From the NCBI RefSeq assembly GCF_018760735.1, contig NZ_JAHHZN010000005.1, positions 124,001 to 188,000 on the forward strand: a DNA stretch of 64,000 nucleotides, written 5' to 3'. Position numbers and translations under genes: made by a program. Positions within the stretch are counted from its first letter, which is position 1. Each line of letters begins with the position of its first letter. The DNA comes from Hymenobacter piscis (GTDB taxonomy: Bacteria; Bacteroidota; Bacteroidia; Cytophagales; Hymenobacteraceae). The notes below the pieces were generated by a model. That model saw only the letters and a program-made list of their open reading frames with translations. It had not been told where the DNA came from and searched no databases. Of the stretch, positions 22,268 through 30,886 are shown piece after piece.

Positions 22268-22481
22268 CAGGAGGAAAATTAAGGCTATACGTCAGCAAGG
22301 TAGCGCGGGTGGGCGCGAGGTTGCACCACCCGGGGCTCTTGCCCGGGCGGCCATCGGCAGTTGCTTGGTAAACCTGATCGGCACTACCTTACCCCCTGAG
22401 CCGATGATGACATTTGGCGGCGGCTGGTCGGGCGGCGCCGCGTTGGTTTTTTTCTTCCCGAATTTTATTTCTGCGGCTTTT

Positions 22482-23615
22482 ATGGATGCTACCCTCACGC
22501 CCTCTGCCATTGCCCTGCTCCGGCCGCTGCTGGAGCAGGGTCAGCAGCTGTTTTTTGTATTTCACCTCGAAGCCCAGCGCCTCACTTACGTGAGCCCGGC
22601 CAGCGCGGCCCTGCTGGGGGCGGCCGCCGATGTGCTCATGGGGCCGGGGGAGGCGGCAGCGGCCGCCCTGGCCGCCGTGCTGGCGCGCGTGCACCCCGAC
22701 GACCAGCCGTACGCCGCCCGCTGCTTCCAGCACTTGCTGCGTAGCGGCTACCTGGAGGCAGTGGAGCTGCGGCTCCGGCGCGGGCCCGAAGGGGCAGACC
22801 AGTGGCTATCGGTTTCGGTGGCCCGGGCCGAGCAAGCCCCGGGGCAGACCTACCTGAGCGGCTCCGTCCTCGATCAGACGCCGCTGCGCGAATACCTCGA
22901 CAACGCAGCCCGCTTCAACAAGAAGAAGAACGCCACGCTCGAAATTCTGGCCCACGATCTGGCCGGGCCCTTCGCCATGATGCAGCAGCTCACGGATTTC
23001 GTGACCGATAAAGTGGAACCCCTGCACGACCAGAAGCTGGAGCAGCTGCTGGGGATGATGAAATCCACTTGTCAGGACAGCATCACCCTGATCCATGATT
23101 TTGTCGACCACGAGTTTATGGAGTCTTCCAACGTGGTCCTGCGCCGGGAGCGGGTGGATCTGGTGGCGGGGCTGCGCGAAATGCTGGAGGAATACCAGCG
23201 GGCCGAAGCGAGCCTGAGCCGGCAGTTTCACTTCGAGCCCGCCCAGCCCGCCATGTACCTGCACCTGGACAATAACAAGTTCATGCAGGTGATGAACAAC
23301 CTGATATCCAACGCCCTCAAGTTTACCCCCGATGGCGGCCAGATCAGGGTGGGGCTGGCAGAAACCGAAACCGAGGTTGAGGTGCGCGTATCCGACGATG
23401 GCGTGGGCATTCCGGCCGCGCTGCTGCCCCACCTCTACGAGCGGTTTACGCCCGCCCGTCGGCCCGGCCTGCGCGGGGAGCGGACCACCGGGCTGGGAAT
23501 GTCCATTATCAAAACCATCGTGGAGCTGCACCACGGCCATATTTCCTGTCAGAGCACCGAGGGCGCGGGCACCACCTTCTTTATCCGCCTGCCCCGCCCG
23601 GCACCGGCCGGCTAA
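22482..23615 (+). CDS. PAS-domain sensor histidine kinase, orphan
   Basis: A 377-residue soluble histidine kinase: PAS-like sensor domain (about 22-130, with VHPDDQPYAARCF), dimerisation/phosphoacceptor helix with His158 in EILAHDLAGPF, and an HATPase_c domain with N box (MNNLISNALKFTPDGG), G1 box (DDGVGI) and G2 box (TTGLGMSI). No membrane helices, no linked response regulator. The open frame runs far upstream through DNA antisense to the SMP-30 gene; ATG 22482 is chosen because the PAS domain begins shortly after. ATGs at 22404/22407 are alternatives. Confidence 0.85.
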   Translation: MDATLTPSAIALLRPLLEQGQQLFFVFHLEAQRLTYVSPASAALLGAAADVLMGPGEAAAAALAAVLARVHPDDQPYAARCFQHLLRSGYLEAVELRLRRGPEGADQWLSVSVARAEQAPGQTYLSGSVLDQTPLREYLDNAARFNKKKNATLEILAHDLAGPFAMMQQLTDFVTDKVEPLHDQKLEQLLGMMKSTCQDSITLIHDFVDHEFMESSNVVLRRERVDLVAGLREMLEEYQRAEASLSRQFHFEPAQPAMYLHLDNNKFMQVMNNLISNALKFTPDGGQIRVGLAETETEVEVRVSDDGVGIPAALLPHLYERFTPARRPGLRGERTTGLGMSIIKTIVELHHGHISCQSTEGAGTTFFIRLPRPAPAG

Positions 23616-23734
23616 GGGAAGCGCCGTCCGGGCCGCGGCAATGGTCGTCGTTGGGCGGGCGCGGGCCATCCGGGTAGCCCGGGGCGCGAAAAGTGCGTAT
23701 GCTTTCTATACTCCGTCCTTCTGCCTTCTGCGCC

Positions 23735-25351
23735 ATGATCCTCCGACCCTTACTGCTGCTCACCGGGCTTCTGCTTTCGCTTTCCCTGCCGGCCCAAACC
23801 CCCACGGCGCCGTCCGTGCCGCGGCCGGCCTCGCCCCGGCAGCTGTTCCCGGGCCTGTTCGAGGCCGTGCAGCTGGGGCGCGTGTTTCCCGACAACAAAA
23901 CGTTCGTGGATGCGGAGCCCCGTCAGGAGCCGGCCGTGATTCTGGCTGCTTACGCCCAGCTCAAGGACGAACCCAATTTCCGGCTGCGCGACTTCGTGGA
24001 GGCCTATTTCCGGTTGCCGGCCGCCACCGGCCCCACCTACCGCACCCACGTAGCCGCCGGCCTGCGCCACCACCTCGATACGCTCTGGACGGTGCTGCGC
24101 CGCCCGGGCCAGGATTCGGTAAGTCCGTATTCGTCGCTGCTGCCGCTGCCCCAGGCTTACGTGGTGCCGGGCGGGCGTTTCCGGGAGGTGTACTACTGGG
24201 ATTCCTACTTCACCATGCTGGGCCTGCGCGAAAGTGGCCGTCCCGAGCTGATCGGGGGCATGGTGGAGAACTTCGCCTACCTGATAACCCGCTACGGCTT
24301 CATTCCCAACGGCAACCGCACCTACTATCTCACCCGCTCCCAGCCACCGTTTTTCGGGCGCATGGTGACGCTGCTGGCCGGCCTGCAAACCCGCCCCGCC
24401 GCCGCCGATTCGGTGCGCCTGGCCTACCACCCGGCCCTGCTGCGCGAATACCGGTTCTGGATGGCCGACGCCGATTCCGTGGCGCCCGGGGCCGCCGCCC
24501 GCAGCGTGGTGCGCCTGCCCGACGGCACGTTGCTCAACCGCTACTGGGACCAGAGCACCGAGCCCCGGGAAGAATCGTACCAGGAAGATGTGGCCCTGGC
24601 CGCCCGCGCCACCGGCCGCCCGGCCGCCGAGCTCTACCGCAACCTGCGCGCCGCTGCCGCCTCGGGCTGGGATTTCAGCAGCCGCTGGTTTCGGCCCGGC
24701 CAGGGCCTGGAGTCAATCCGGACCACGGAGCTGGTGCCCGTGGATTTGAACTGCCTGCTCTACGAGGTGGAAGTACAATTGGCCCACACCAGCCGCCTGC
24801 GCCAGGAGTCGGCTCTGGCTCAGCAACTCGAGACCCGGGCCCGGGCCCGGCGCCGGGCCATCCGCCGCTACTGCTGGGACAGTAAGGCCGACTGGTTCGT
24901 GGATTACGACTGGGTACGGCGGCAGCCGGCACCGGTGCGCACCCTGGCCGGGGTGGTGCCGCTCACGGTGGGCGTGTCTTCCCGGAGCCAGGCCCGGGAC
25001 GTGGCCGCCGGCCTGCGCCGGGACTTTCTGCGTCCCGGCGGCCTCGTCACGACGCTTACTACCACTGGTCAGCAGTGGGATGCCCCCAATGCCTGGGCCC
25101 CGCTGCAATGGCTGGCCGTCACGGGCCTGCGCCGCTACGGAGCCACGGAGCTGGCCCAGACCATCGTCGGCCGCTGGACCGGGCTCAACGAGCAGGTGTT
25201 TCGGCAGACCGGCAAGCTGATGGAGAAGTACGACGTGGAGAACCCCGCCGTGCTGGGCGGCGGCGGCGAATACCCCTTGCAGGATGGCTTCGGCTGGACC
25301 AACGGGGTGCTGCTGGATTTTCTGCGTACTGTCCCCGCTTCCCAACGGTAA
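23735..25351 (+). CDS. treA: Periplasmic alpha,alpha-trehalase (GH37)
   Basis: Hydrolyses trehalose to two glucose molecules. The 538-residue product has a signal peptide (MILRPLLLLTGLLLSLSLPAQ, about residues 1-21), placing it in the periplasm. Both trehalase signatures are present: PGGRFREVYYWDSYF near residue 145 and QWDAPNAWAPLQW near 450, together with SGWDFSSRW (general-acid Asp region) and MEKYDV followed by GGGGEYPLQDGFGWTNGV. The ATG at 23735 fits the signal peptide; an in-frame ATG at 23693 would precede it with 14 extra residues. Stands alone with no other trehalose gene next to it. Confidence 0.93.
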   Translation: MILRPLLLLTGLLLSLSLPAQTPTAPSVPRPASPRQLFPGLFEAVQLGRVFPDNKTFVDAEPRQEPAVILAAYAQLKDEPNFRLRDFVEAYFRLPAATGPTYRTHVAAGLRHHLDTLWTVLRRPGQDSVSPYSSLLPLPQAYVVPGGRFREVYYWDSYFTMLGLRESGRPELIGGMVENFAYLITRYGFIPNGNRTYYLTRSQPPFFGRMVTLLAGLQTRPAAADSVRLAYHPALLREYRFWMADADSVAPGAAARSVVRLPDGTLLNRYWDQSTEPREESYQEDVALAARATGRPAAELYRNLRAAAASGWDFSSRWFRPGQGLESIRTTELVPVDLNCLLYEVEVQLAHTSRLRQESALAQQLETRARARRRAIRRYCWDSKADWFVDYDWVRRQPAPVRTLAGVVPLTVGVSSRSQARDVAAGLRRDFLRPGGLVTTLTTTGQQWDAPNAWAPLQWLAVTGLRRYGATELAQTIVGRWTGLNEQVFRQTGKLMEKYDVENPAVLGGGGEYPLQDGFGWTNGVLLDFLRTVPASQR

Positions 25352-25429
25352 CCGTTGCGGCGGTGCCCAGTCCCGAAAACAGGGCCATTCGAGCCCAGAG
25401 GGCAGGGGCCGCTTGTCGGAACGGTGCAG

Positions 25430-25651
25430 CTAGCGGAACAGCTCGTTGCGCTCAAGGGCGCGCGCGTAAGCCGTACGCTGCTTTTTGGCCTGCTTCTGTT
25501 GGGCTTTGGCCAGCAGCCCCGTGTGTTTGCGGGCTTTTTTGACCTTCCCGGCTTTGGTCGCGGAGGGGTCGGGTGTGGTGGCCTGCGACGGGGTGGCGGC
25601 CAGCAGGCTGGTGGTGCCCAGCACAAGGAGGAAGACGATAGCGTTTTTCAT
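25430..25651 (-). CDS. Small basic secreted peptide
   Basis: A 73-residue precursor with a signal peptide (MKNAIVFLLVLGTTSLLAATPSQA) and a Lys/Arg/Gln-rich mature part (KVKKARKHTG, AQQKQAKKQRTAYARAL). No family is recognised. The neighbouring gene at 25704-25919 on the same strand has the same layout (signal, Pro/Ala/Thr linker, strongly basic C-terminus), so the two may be related. Cell-envelope or nucleic-acid/polyanion binding would fit the charge but is not shown. Confidence 0.6.
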   Translation of the reverse strand: MKNAIVFLLVLGTTSLLAATPSQATTPDPSATKAGKVKKARKHTGLLAKAQQKQAKKQRTAYARALERNELFR

Positions 25652-25703
25652 GGGACAGAGAAATACTAACAGACAAAAGAGATAAGCGGTGACAAAGGCC
25701 TGG

Positions 25704-25919
25704 TTAGCGGTGCCGTTTGCGCAGGCGCTGGTAAGCGGCGCGGCGGCGTTTTTTGCGCTTGATTTTGCCCCAGCCGGCGCTGCTGGTGGCCACGACCGTA
25801 CCCGGATAAGTCATCGTTGCCGGGGCAGGAACAACAGGAGCCGGAGCGGCAGCGGCCGGGCAGGCTTCGGTGGCGAGTAGGGCCGCCAGGGTCAGGAGGG
25901 AGGGTAGGCGAAGTTTCAT
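25704..25919 (-). CDS. Small basic secreted peptide
   Basis: A 71-residue precursor: hydrophobic signal (MKLRLPSLLTLAALLATEA), Pro/Ala/Val-rich linker, and an extremely basic tail (KIKRKKRRRAAYQRLRKRHR). It is preceded by AT-rich DNA (25920-26008) that likely carries its promoter. Layout is shared with the gene at 25430-25651. Function unknown. Confidence 0.6.
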   Translation of the reverse strand: MKLRLPSLLTLAALLATEACPAAAAPAPVVPAPATMTYPGTVVATSSAGWGKIKRKKRRRAAYQRLRKRHR

Positions 25920-26002
25920 AGATCAAATCGAATTTTTTGTTGTCTTTGTGCAAGTATAAGTCAAATAAATTATTGTTAAAATGATAAAGTGAAAATTAAC
26001 CA

Positions 26003-26034
26003 TAAAAAAACCCTCTCCGGTCAGGGAGAGGGTT
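26003..26034 (-). terminator. Intrinsic terminator after the small membrane protein gene
   Basis: Stem AACCCTCTCC (26009-26018) with GGAGAGGGTT (26025-26034); on the minus strand it is followed by a T-run (26009-26004). It ends the transcript coming from the sigma-factor/protease locus. Confidence 0.85.
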
Positions 26035-26068
26035 AGGCAGGCCGGTAGAGAGCCTTGCGTCGAACGTG

Positions 26069-26323
26069 TTACGCTTCGGTGCTGGCGGAATCAGCCGTTT
26101 TGGCGGCGGCGAATACGGCCACGCTGGCTACCACGGCAATGCCAATGATAAGCTGCGTGGTGGTAAACCGCCGCGAGGCCTTGCGTAGCAGCGCGCCACC
26201 GTGCTTCAGCATATCGTCGAACTGGTCCTGCTCACCCTTGAACACGCCGTAGGCGCTCTGCAGGGTGTTGATGATGTCTTCGGGAAGAATTTTTTCTACT
26301 TCGGAGGAGAGTTGGTTGCTCAT
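26069..26323 (-). CDS. Small single-pass membrane protein of the sigma/protease locus
   Basis: An 84-residue protein starting MSNQLSSEVEKILPEDIIN (ATG 26321-26323), with a helical charged N-terminal half (KGEQDQFDDMLKHGG) and one membrane helix near residues 61-78 (QLIIGIAVVASVAVFAAA). It is the third gene in the direction of transcription after the ECF sigma factor and the anti-sigma/protease fusion, with an intrinsic terminator after it. The longer open frame to 26506 has no conserved look and is rejected. Possibly an accessory of the stress locus, inferred from position only. Confidence 0.65.
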   Translation of the reverse strand: MSNQLSSEVEKILPEDIINTLQSAYGVFKGEQDQFDDMLKHGGALLRKASRRFTTTQLIIGIAVVASVAVFAAAKTADSASTEA

Positions 26324-26524
26324 AATCGGAGATGGGAGCGTCAGAATTGAAAATGAAGCCAAGTGGATCGGACGGCACCAGGCCGGACGGACTTCCTTAC
26401 GGAATCCGGCTGATTTTGATACCCGACCCCGCAAAGAAGTCAGAAATTCTTCGCCCGCAAAGAAAAAACCGCCCCGCCGCCGAGGCAGCAGGGCGGTGAA
26501 AAGCACGGCCGCGCCTGCGGCGGC

Positions 26525-27742
26525 TTATTCGTACACCTTCACCACGAACACGTAGTCCTGGAGCTTGCGAATTTGCTGGGGCCGTGAAGTGCCGCTGAGC
26601 TGGTTGCCCCGGGGCAGGTTGTAGGGCTGGCCGGCTCCGGCCGCGCTCAGCGAGTCCACCAGCCGCATGAGGTAGGAGGATTTGGTAGCGAAGGCCGCGC
26701 TCTGCACGTCCACCTGCCGGCCACTCACCACGCCAATCAGATTGCCACGGTCGTCGAGCAGGGGGCCACCCGAGTTGCCGGGGTTTACCGGAATGCTCAC
26801 CTGGTAGAAGCCCGTATCACCCTCGAAACCGGAGCGGGCGCTCAGGGAGCCATCGTTGAAGACGAGGTCTTCGCGGGGGTAGCCCAGGGTGTACACCTTC
26901 TCGCCCAGGTCCGATTCGCCGCGCTTAAAGGCGTAGGGCAGCCGCCCGAAACCGCTGAAGTCCTTGTCCTTGATCTGGAGAATCGCCAGGTCGTGGGCCA
27001 CGTCCGTGAACACGGGCTCGGCGCGGAAGCGCTGGCGGGCGCGGTTCTCAATCAGCAGCGAATCGGCGCCCTGGATTACGTGGTAGCTGGTTACCAAGTA
27101 GCCGTCGGCGGTGAGGGCAAAGCCGGTGCCGCTGAATTTGCCCGGGTTGTTGCGCTCCCCGGGCTGGGTGGCGTCAATCTGGGTGAGGGTGCGGTTCATG
27201 CTACGCTGGTCGCGCTTGATGCGCTCCACTTCCCGGCGCAGCACGGTGTAGCCGTAGAGGGAAGGTTTCTGAGCGGTGCGGTACATTTCCAGGCCCAGCA
27301 GGGTCGCAAATACGGCCAGCACGGCCACGGCGGCGGCTACCATCATGGTGGCGCGGTGGCTCTGCCAGAAGGCGCGCAGCTTTTCCTCGGTGCGGGAAAT
27401 GCGTAACATGGGACGGGGGGCGCGGCCGGCGGCAAACTGCTCCCGACGCTCATCTTCCTCAGCCACTTTGGCCAGGGGCAGGCGCGGTGCCGGCCCGGCA
27501 GCCGGCGCCTCAAGCGGCACGTTGGCTTCCATATCGGCGTGGATGGCCTGCAGGCGGCGGCGCAGGGCCAGGCGGCGGCCGTAGGCCGTGAGCGTACCGG
27601 TCAGGTCCTCGAATTCGCGCAGGCGCCGGGCCAGTTCCGGGTCGGCGGCGAGGCGGTGCTCCAGCGCGGAGCGCTCGGCCTCGGCCAGCTTGCCGGCCCG
27701 GTAGGCCTCAAACAGCGCGTAGTAGTCAGCTTCGGTTTTCAT
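26525..27742 (-). CDS. Membrane-anchored trypsin-like serine protease with anti-sigma-like N-terminus
   Basis: A 405-residue protein with an unusual architecture. Residues 1-70 look like the helical cytoplasmic N-terminus of Bacteroidota anti-sigma factors (FEAYRAGKLAEAERSALEHR, then LAADPELARRLREFE). A Pro/Ala linker leads to one membrane helix at 131-153, a short coiled-coil-like stretch (165-185) and a periplasmic DegP/HtrA-type protease domain at about 200-350 with His221 (TSYHVIQG), Asp251 (AHDLAIL) and Ser324 (NPGNSGGPL). No PDZ domain follows. The gene lies 83 bases downstream of the ECF sigma gene on the same strand. A regulator that joins sigma binding to periplasmic proteolysis is the inference. 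Confidence 0.83.
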   Translation of the reverse strand: MKTEADYYALFEAYRAGKLAEAERSALEHRLAADPELARRLREFEDLTGTLTAYGRRLALRRRLQAIHADMEANVPLEAPAAGPAPRLPLAKVAEEDERREQFAAGRAPRPMLRISRTEEKLRAFWQSHRATMMVAAAVAVLAVFATLLGLEMYRTAQKPSLYGYTVLRREVERIKRDQRSMNRTLTQIDATQPGERNNPGKFSGTGFALTADGYLVTSYHVIQGADSLLIENRARQRFRAEPVFTDVAHDLAILQIKDKDFSGFGRLPYAFKRGESDLGEKVYTLGYPREDLVFNDGSLSARSGFEGDTGFYQVSIPVNPGNSGGPLLDDRGNLIGVVSGRQVDVQSAAFATKSSYLMRLVDSLSAAGAGQPYNLPRGNQLSGTSRPQQIRKLQDYVFVVKVYE

Positions 27743-27825
27743 ATCTGCTAGAAGTGAGATAGGAGACGATGTTCAAGTGGCGCTGATATCAGCAGAACGT
27801 CGGCTCACTTCTCATTATCCCATGT

Positions 27826-28407
27826 CTAAGTAAGCTCCTGGTACTGGGTAAAAAAGAGTTTTTTCAGCCGGACCAGGCACTTGTATTTTTGGTTTTTGGC
27901 ATTGTCGGCGTTGGTGTAGCCGAATTCCGCCGTGAGTTGCTGCATCGATTTATCGAGCAGGTAAAATCCTTCCAGCAACGAGCGGCAAGGTTCCCCGATC
28001 AGGTCCAGGGCCTGGGCCATGGTGCCCAGTTGCCGGTCCCGTTCCTCGGCCAGCTCCAGGTCGGCCTCGGCCCCGGTTTCGAGGAAGGGCTCGTGGTCGT
28101 CGAGGCGGCCGTCGAAGCGGGTTTTCTCGGTGAGCCGCTTAAGCCAAAGGCGCCGGCACACGGCGTAGAGGTAGGTTTTGATCTGGCAGCTGAGCTCCAG
28201 GGAGCCGTCACGGACCTTCTCATAAAATACCATTACGCCCTCCTGGTACACGTCCTTGGCTTCGTCCTCGGTGCCGCTGTTTTGCAGCACGTAGTGCGAA
28301 ATCATAGGAAAATGCAGCCGGTAAAGCTGGGCCAGCGCCCGGTCGTCGTCGCGGCGGATGGCCGCCACAAACTCCTCATCGGTGTAGGAAGGAATACCCT
28401 TACCCAT
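27826..28407 (-). CDS. ECF-type RNA polymerase sigma factor
   Basis: A 193-residue sigma-70-family protein with region 2 (about 22-90: LAQLYRLHFPMISHYVL, DEAKDVYQEGVMVFYEKV) and region 4 (about 125-185: SLLEGFYLLDKSMQQLTAEF with a helix-turn-helix and the basic tail KNQKYKCLVRLKK). The DxYQEG segment is typical of region 2.2 in ECF factors. The following gene encodes a membrane protein with an anti-sigma-like N-terminus, so the pair probably transmits an envelope signal. A short inverted repeat GGTAACCC/GGGTTACC lies just upstream (28441-28480). Confidence 0.9.
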   Translation of the reverse strand: MGKGIPSYTDEEFVAAIRRDDDRALAQLYRLHFPMISHYVLQNSGTEDEAKDVYQEGVMVFYEKVRDGSLELSCQIKTYLYAVCRRLWLKRLTEKTRFDGRLDDHEPFLETGAEADLELAEERDRQLGTMAQALDLIGEPCRSLLEGFYLLDKSMQQLTAEFGYTNADNAKNQKYKCLVRLKKLFFTQYQELT

Positions 28408-28440
28408 TCGCTTTGTTTCTTTATACGTGAGGTCCGGTTC

Positions 28441-28480
28441 GGTAACCCGTAAAAAATATATTTTTCAACACAGGGTTACC
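28441..28480. promoter_or_regulatory. Inverted repeat upstream of the ECF sigma gene
   Basis: GGTAACCC (28441-28448) and GGGTTACC (28473-28480) flank 24 AT-rich bases, midway between the divergent sigma gene (start 28407) and the lipoprotein gene (start 28542). GGTAACC-like boxes resemble ECF -35 elements, so the pair could be two opposed ECF promoters or an operator. Not tested. Confidence 0.4.
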
Positions 28481-28541
28481 TGAGGTCGATTCCGGGATGA
28501 ACGACGTTTTTCGGACTAAAAATTTCAAACTCTCCTCCACA

Positions 28542-28784
28542 ATGAAGAACCTCCTGAAGGTATCCGCTCTGGCCGTTGTATTCGCTGCTACCCTCGCTTC
28601 GTGCGAGCAGAAAGCGGCTGAAAGCACCACTACTACGGAAGTAACAGCTCCCGAAGCTACCACCACCGTAACCGACACCACGGTTGTAACTGCCGACACC
28701 ACGATGGCTCCGGCTGCTACCACCACGGAAACCACCACCACGGAGGTTCCGGCTACCACCACCACTACCACGGAGGTTAAGTAA
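28542..28784 (+). CDS. Small Thr/Glu-rich lipoprotein
   Basis: An 80-residue lipoprotein precursor (MKNLLKVSALAVVFAATLASC, lipobox LASC) whose mature part is almost entirely Thr, Glu, Val, Ala and Pro in loose repeats (TTTTEVTAPEATTT, ETTTTEVPATTTTTTEVK). Such tails are probably unstructured and extend from the membrane. Divergent from the ECF sigma gene and separated by the GGTAACC repeat, so it could be a target of that sigma factor. An intrinsic terminator follows directly. ATG 28542 is chosen because it places the signal at the N-terminus. Confidence 0.75.
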   Translation: MKNLLKVSALAVVFAATLASCEQKAAESTTTTEVTAPEATTTVTDTTVVTADTTMAPAATTTETTTTEVPATTTTTTEVK

Positions 28785-28817
28785 TTGCCCGCCGGCCTGG
28801 TCGGTGCACAGTTGCCA

Positions 28818-28857
28818 TAGCCCGGGTTCCGCACAGCGGAGCCCGGGCTATTTTTTT
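28818..28857 (+). terminator. Intrinsic terminator after the Thr-rich lipoprotein gene
   Basis: A 14-base stem (28818-28831 with 28837-28850, one G-U pair; core AGCCCGGG) followed by seven T. Confidence 0.9.
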
Positions 28858-29041
28858 GGCCAATTGCCAAGCCGCAAGATACGGGTATCGGGTCTATTGC
28901 ACCCGGGAAAGGCTGGTAAGCCGACCGGGAGAGTAGCGAAGCGGAAAGCCCGTTTTCCGATAAGAAAGACAAGCAGCTGCGCCTTGGTTTCCAACGGGTA
29001 CTGTCGGGCAGCAGACTTGCGCGGTATCAGCTTCGGGCTCC

Positions 29042-30823
29042 TTACAGCTTCTCTTCCAGCCAGAGCAGGCCGGCCGCCAGCAGAAACAGGGCGTAGCCCC
29101 ACCAACGGGGCCAGGCCGTGCGGTGGGCAGGTAGGGTGAGGACCGACCCCGCGTCGCCGAAGTTTCCGGCCGGAAGCAGTGCCGCCGCGCGCTGCCACTC
29201 CTGGCGCCGGGGGCCGGTCCACTGACCGGAATCGTACACGTAAAACCACTGGCTCGTCCGTCCGATTCGGGCCTGGTGCCAGCCGGCGGTGGCGGGCCAG
29301 TAGGTGGCCGTGGCCCATTCCGGCACCCGCTCATCGGGCCGCTGGGCCAACTGGAGCGTATCGGCAGCGGGAGCGGCCACCCGCAACGGGTTGCTGCCGG
29401 TGCCCACCGTGCGCAGGGAGAGGGGTGCAGCGGGGTGGGGCCAGGAACTCAGGACCTGAATGGCGCCGGCTACCCGCTGCATCGGGCGCGCGGCCGTGAG
29501 CAGGCGGCTCCAGTAGGCCGCGTAAGTGGCCGTCTGGTTTTGCAGGGACCAGGGAAATGTTTCGGTGATGGTGCTCACCACCACCGTGCCCAGCCCCAGC
29601 GGGCGGGCCGCCGCCACGGGCTGCCGGTCGGGGCCGGTGGTCATGAGTACGCGCAACCCTTCCGCCGGCCGCAGGGTGGCCGGCACGAGGGCCTTGGCTG
29701 CGGGGGCCGCCGGCCAGCGCAGGGACTGGGCCACGGTGGCCGCCGCGGCCGACCGCCCCTGCACCCGGAAGGCACTAGCGCCCGGCAGCTGCCGGGGCAC
29801 AGTAGGCGAGTCGGCTAGTAGCAGAACGCCGTTGGTGCCTTCCTGCACGGCCCGTTGCAGGGCGGCTGCTTCGGCCCCGCCCAGGCCCGCCAGGGAGGCG
29901 GCATCGGTTACGATTACCTGGAAACGGGCCAGCAGGGCGGGGGTGAGGCTCCCCAGGGCGGGTGGGTTGGGCAGGTTGAGGAACTCGGTCTGGGTGAGGC
30001 CCCGGCTCAGGCCCGTGCGCACCGCCACGGCGTGCTGGCGGGCGGCCAGGTAATCCTTCAAAAACCGCAGCTCAAACGACGGCGCGGCGGCCAATACCAG
30101 TACCCGCAGGGGCTGGGAGGCCTGCACCTCTACCGGTACCGGCTCCTGCGCCAGCAGCCGGGCGTTCTGCCGCGCCTCCAGCCCATACACGGCCCGGCCG
30201 GTGGTGCGCGGGGTATACCGCAGCTCAAACGCGCCCCCGCCCGCCGGCAGCCGCACCGAGTCGCGGACGGCTCCGGCGGCGCGCAGACGCACCCACACCG
30301 GCTCGTTCTCGGTCCGGGCCAGCTCCCCGGCCACGATCCAGGGCTGGCCGAGCTCGGGCTGGGCATCCCAGGCGGCCTGTGGAAAGCCGGTGGCCGGCGC
30401 ATCAGCGTGCAGCTGCAGGCGCAGACCACCCAGGGCGGGTACGTCGGCCGCCGCCAGGCCTTGGCCCAGTACGTGCAAGTGGCGCAGGCCGGGCAGCTGC
30501 TGGCCCAGGGCCGCGGGGTTGGCCAGCCCAATCGTATCCGCTTCGGTAGCCCCGCCCAGGCGGTACACCGGCGCAGCGGAACCGAGGCGGCGCCGGAGGG
30601 CGCGCAGGGTATCGGGCGAGTAGCCGGGGGTGAGCAGCACGGCCGTAGTGGGGCGCAGCGGACCGGTTTGCTCCCGTGCCGGCGGAAACGCGGCCAGCCC
30701 CAGCCCGGCTACGGCCCCCAGTCCGGCCCCCAGGCGCAGGGCGCGCCGCCGCGCATCGGGCCGGCGCAGGGCCAGCACCGTGAGCAGAAGAGCGAGCAGC
30801 AGGCCGGAAATCAGGAACAGCAT
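29042..30823 (-). CDS. Large membrane protein of the MoxR/Bat cluster
   Basis: A 593-residue protein with two N-terminal membrane helices (about 2-20 and 32-48), a long extracytoplasmic region, and a C-terminal helix (about 572-588, WWGYALFLLAAGLLWL). The middle contains an alpha/beta segment (RVLVLAAAPSFELRFLKDYL, then FQVIVTDAASLAGLGG) like the glutamine-amidotransferase-like fold seen in BatA-linked membrane proteins, without a visible catalytic Cys. It is last in the minus-strand order MoxR, DUF58, BatA-like, DUF4175-like, this gene, and is probably part of the same envelope complex. Function unknown. Confidence 0.75.
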   Translation of the reverse strand: MLFLISGLLLALLLTVLALRRPDARRRALRLGAGLGAVAGLGLAAFPPAREQTGPLRPTTAVLLTPGYSPDTLRALRRRLGSAAPVYRLGGATEADTIGLANPAALGQQLPGLRHLHVLGQGLAAADVPALGGLRLQLHADAPATGFPQAAWDAQPELGQPWIVAGELARTENEPVWVRLRAAGAVRDSVRLPAGGGAFELRYTPRTTGRAVYGLEARQNARLLAQEPVPVEVQASQPLRVLVLAAAPSFELRFLKDYLAARQHAVAVRTGLSRGLTQTEFLNLPNPPALGSLTPALLARFQVIVTDAASLAGLGGAEAAALQRAVQEGTNGVLLLADSPTVPRQLPGASAFRVQGRSAAAATVAQSLRWPAAPAAKALVPATLRPAEGLRVLMTTGPDRQPVAAARPLGLGTVVVSTITETFPWSLQNQTATYAAYWSRLLTAARPMQRVAGAIQVLSSWPHPAAPLSLRTVGTGSNPLRVAAPAADTLQLAQRPDERVPEWATATYWPATAGWHQARIGRTSQWFYVYDSGQWTGPRRQEWQRAAALLPAGNFGDAGSVLTLPAHRTAWPRWWGYALFLLAAGLLWLEEKL

Positions 30824-30886
30824 AGGGCGAGGCAGGCGGCGGGTGGAAGGTATAGTAAGCGGCAGTATCCGGCAGAAAGGTCCGCC

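Noticed and set aside
22047..22481. Extended N-terminus of the histidine kinase
   Set aside because: This part is antisense to the SMP-30 gene and shows no domain; the PAS domain begins after ATG 22482.
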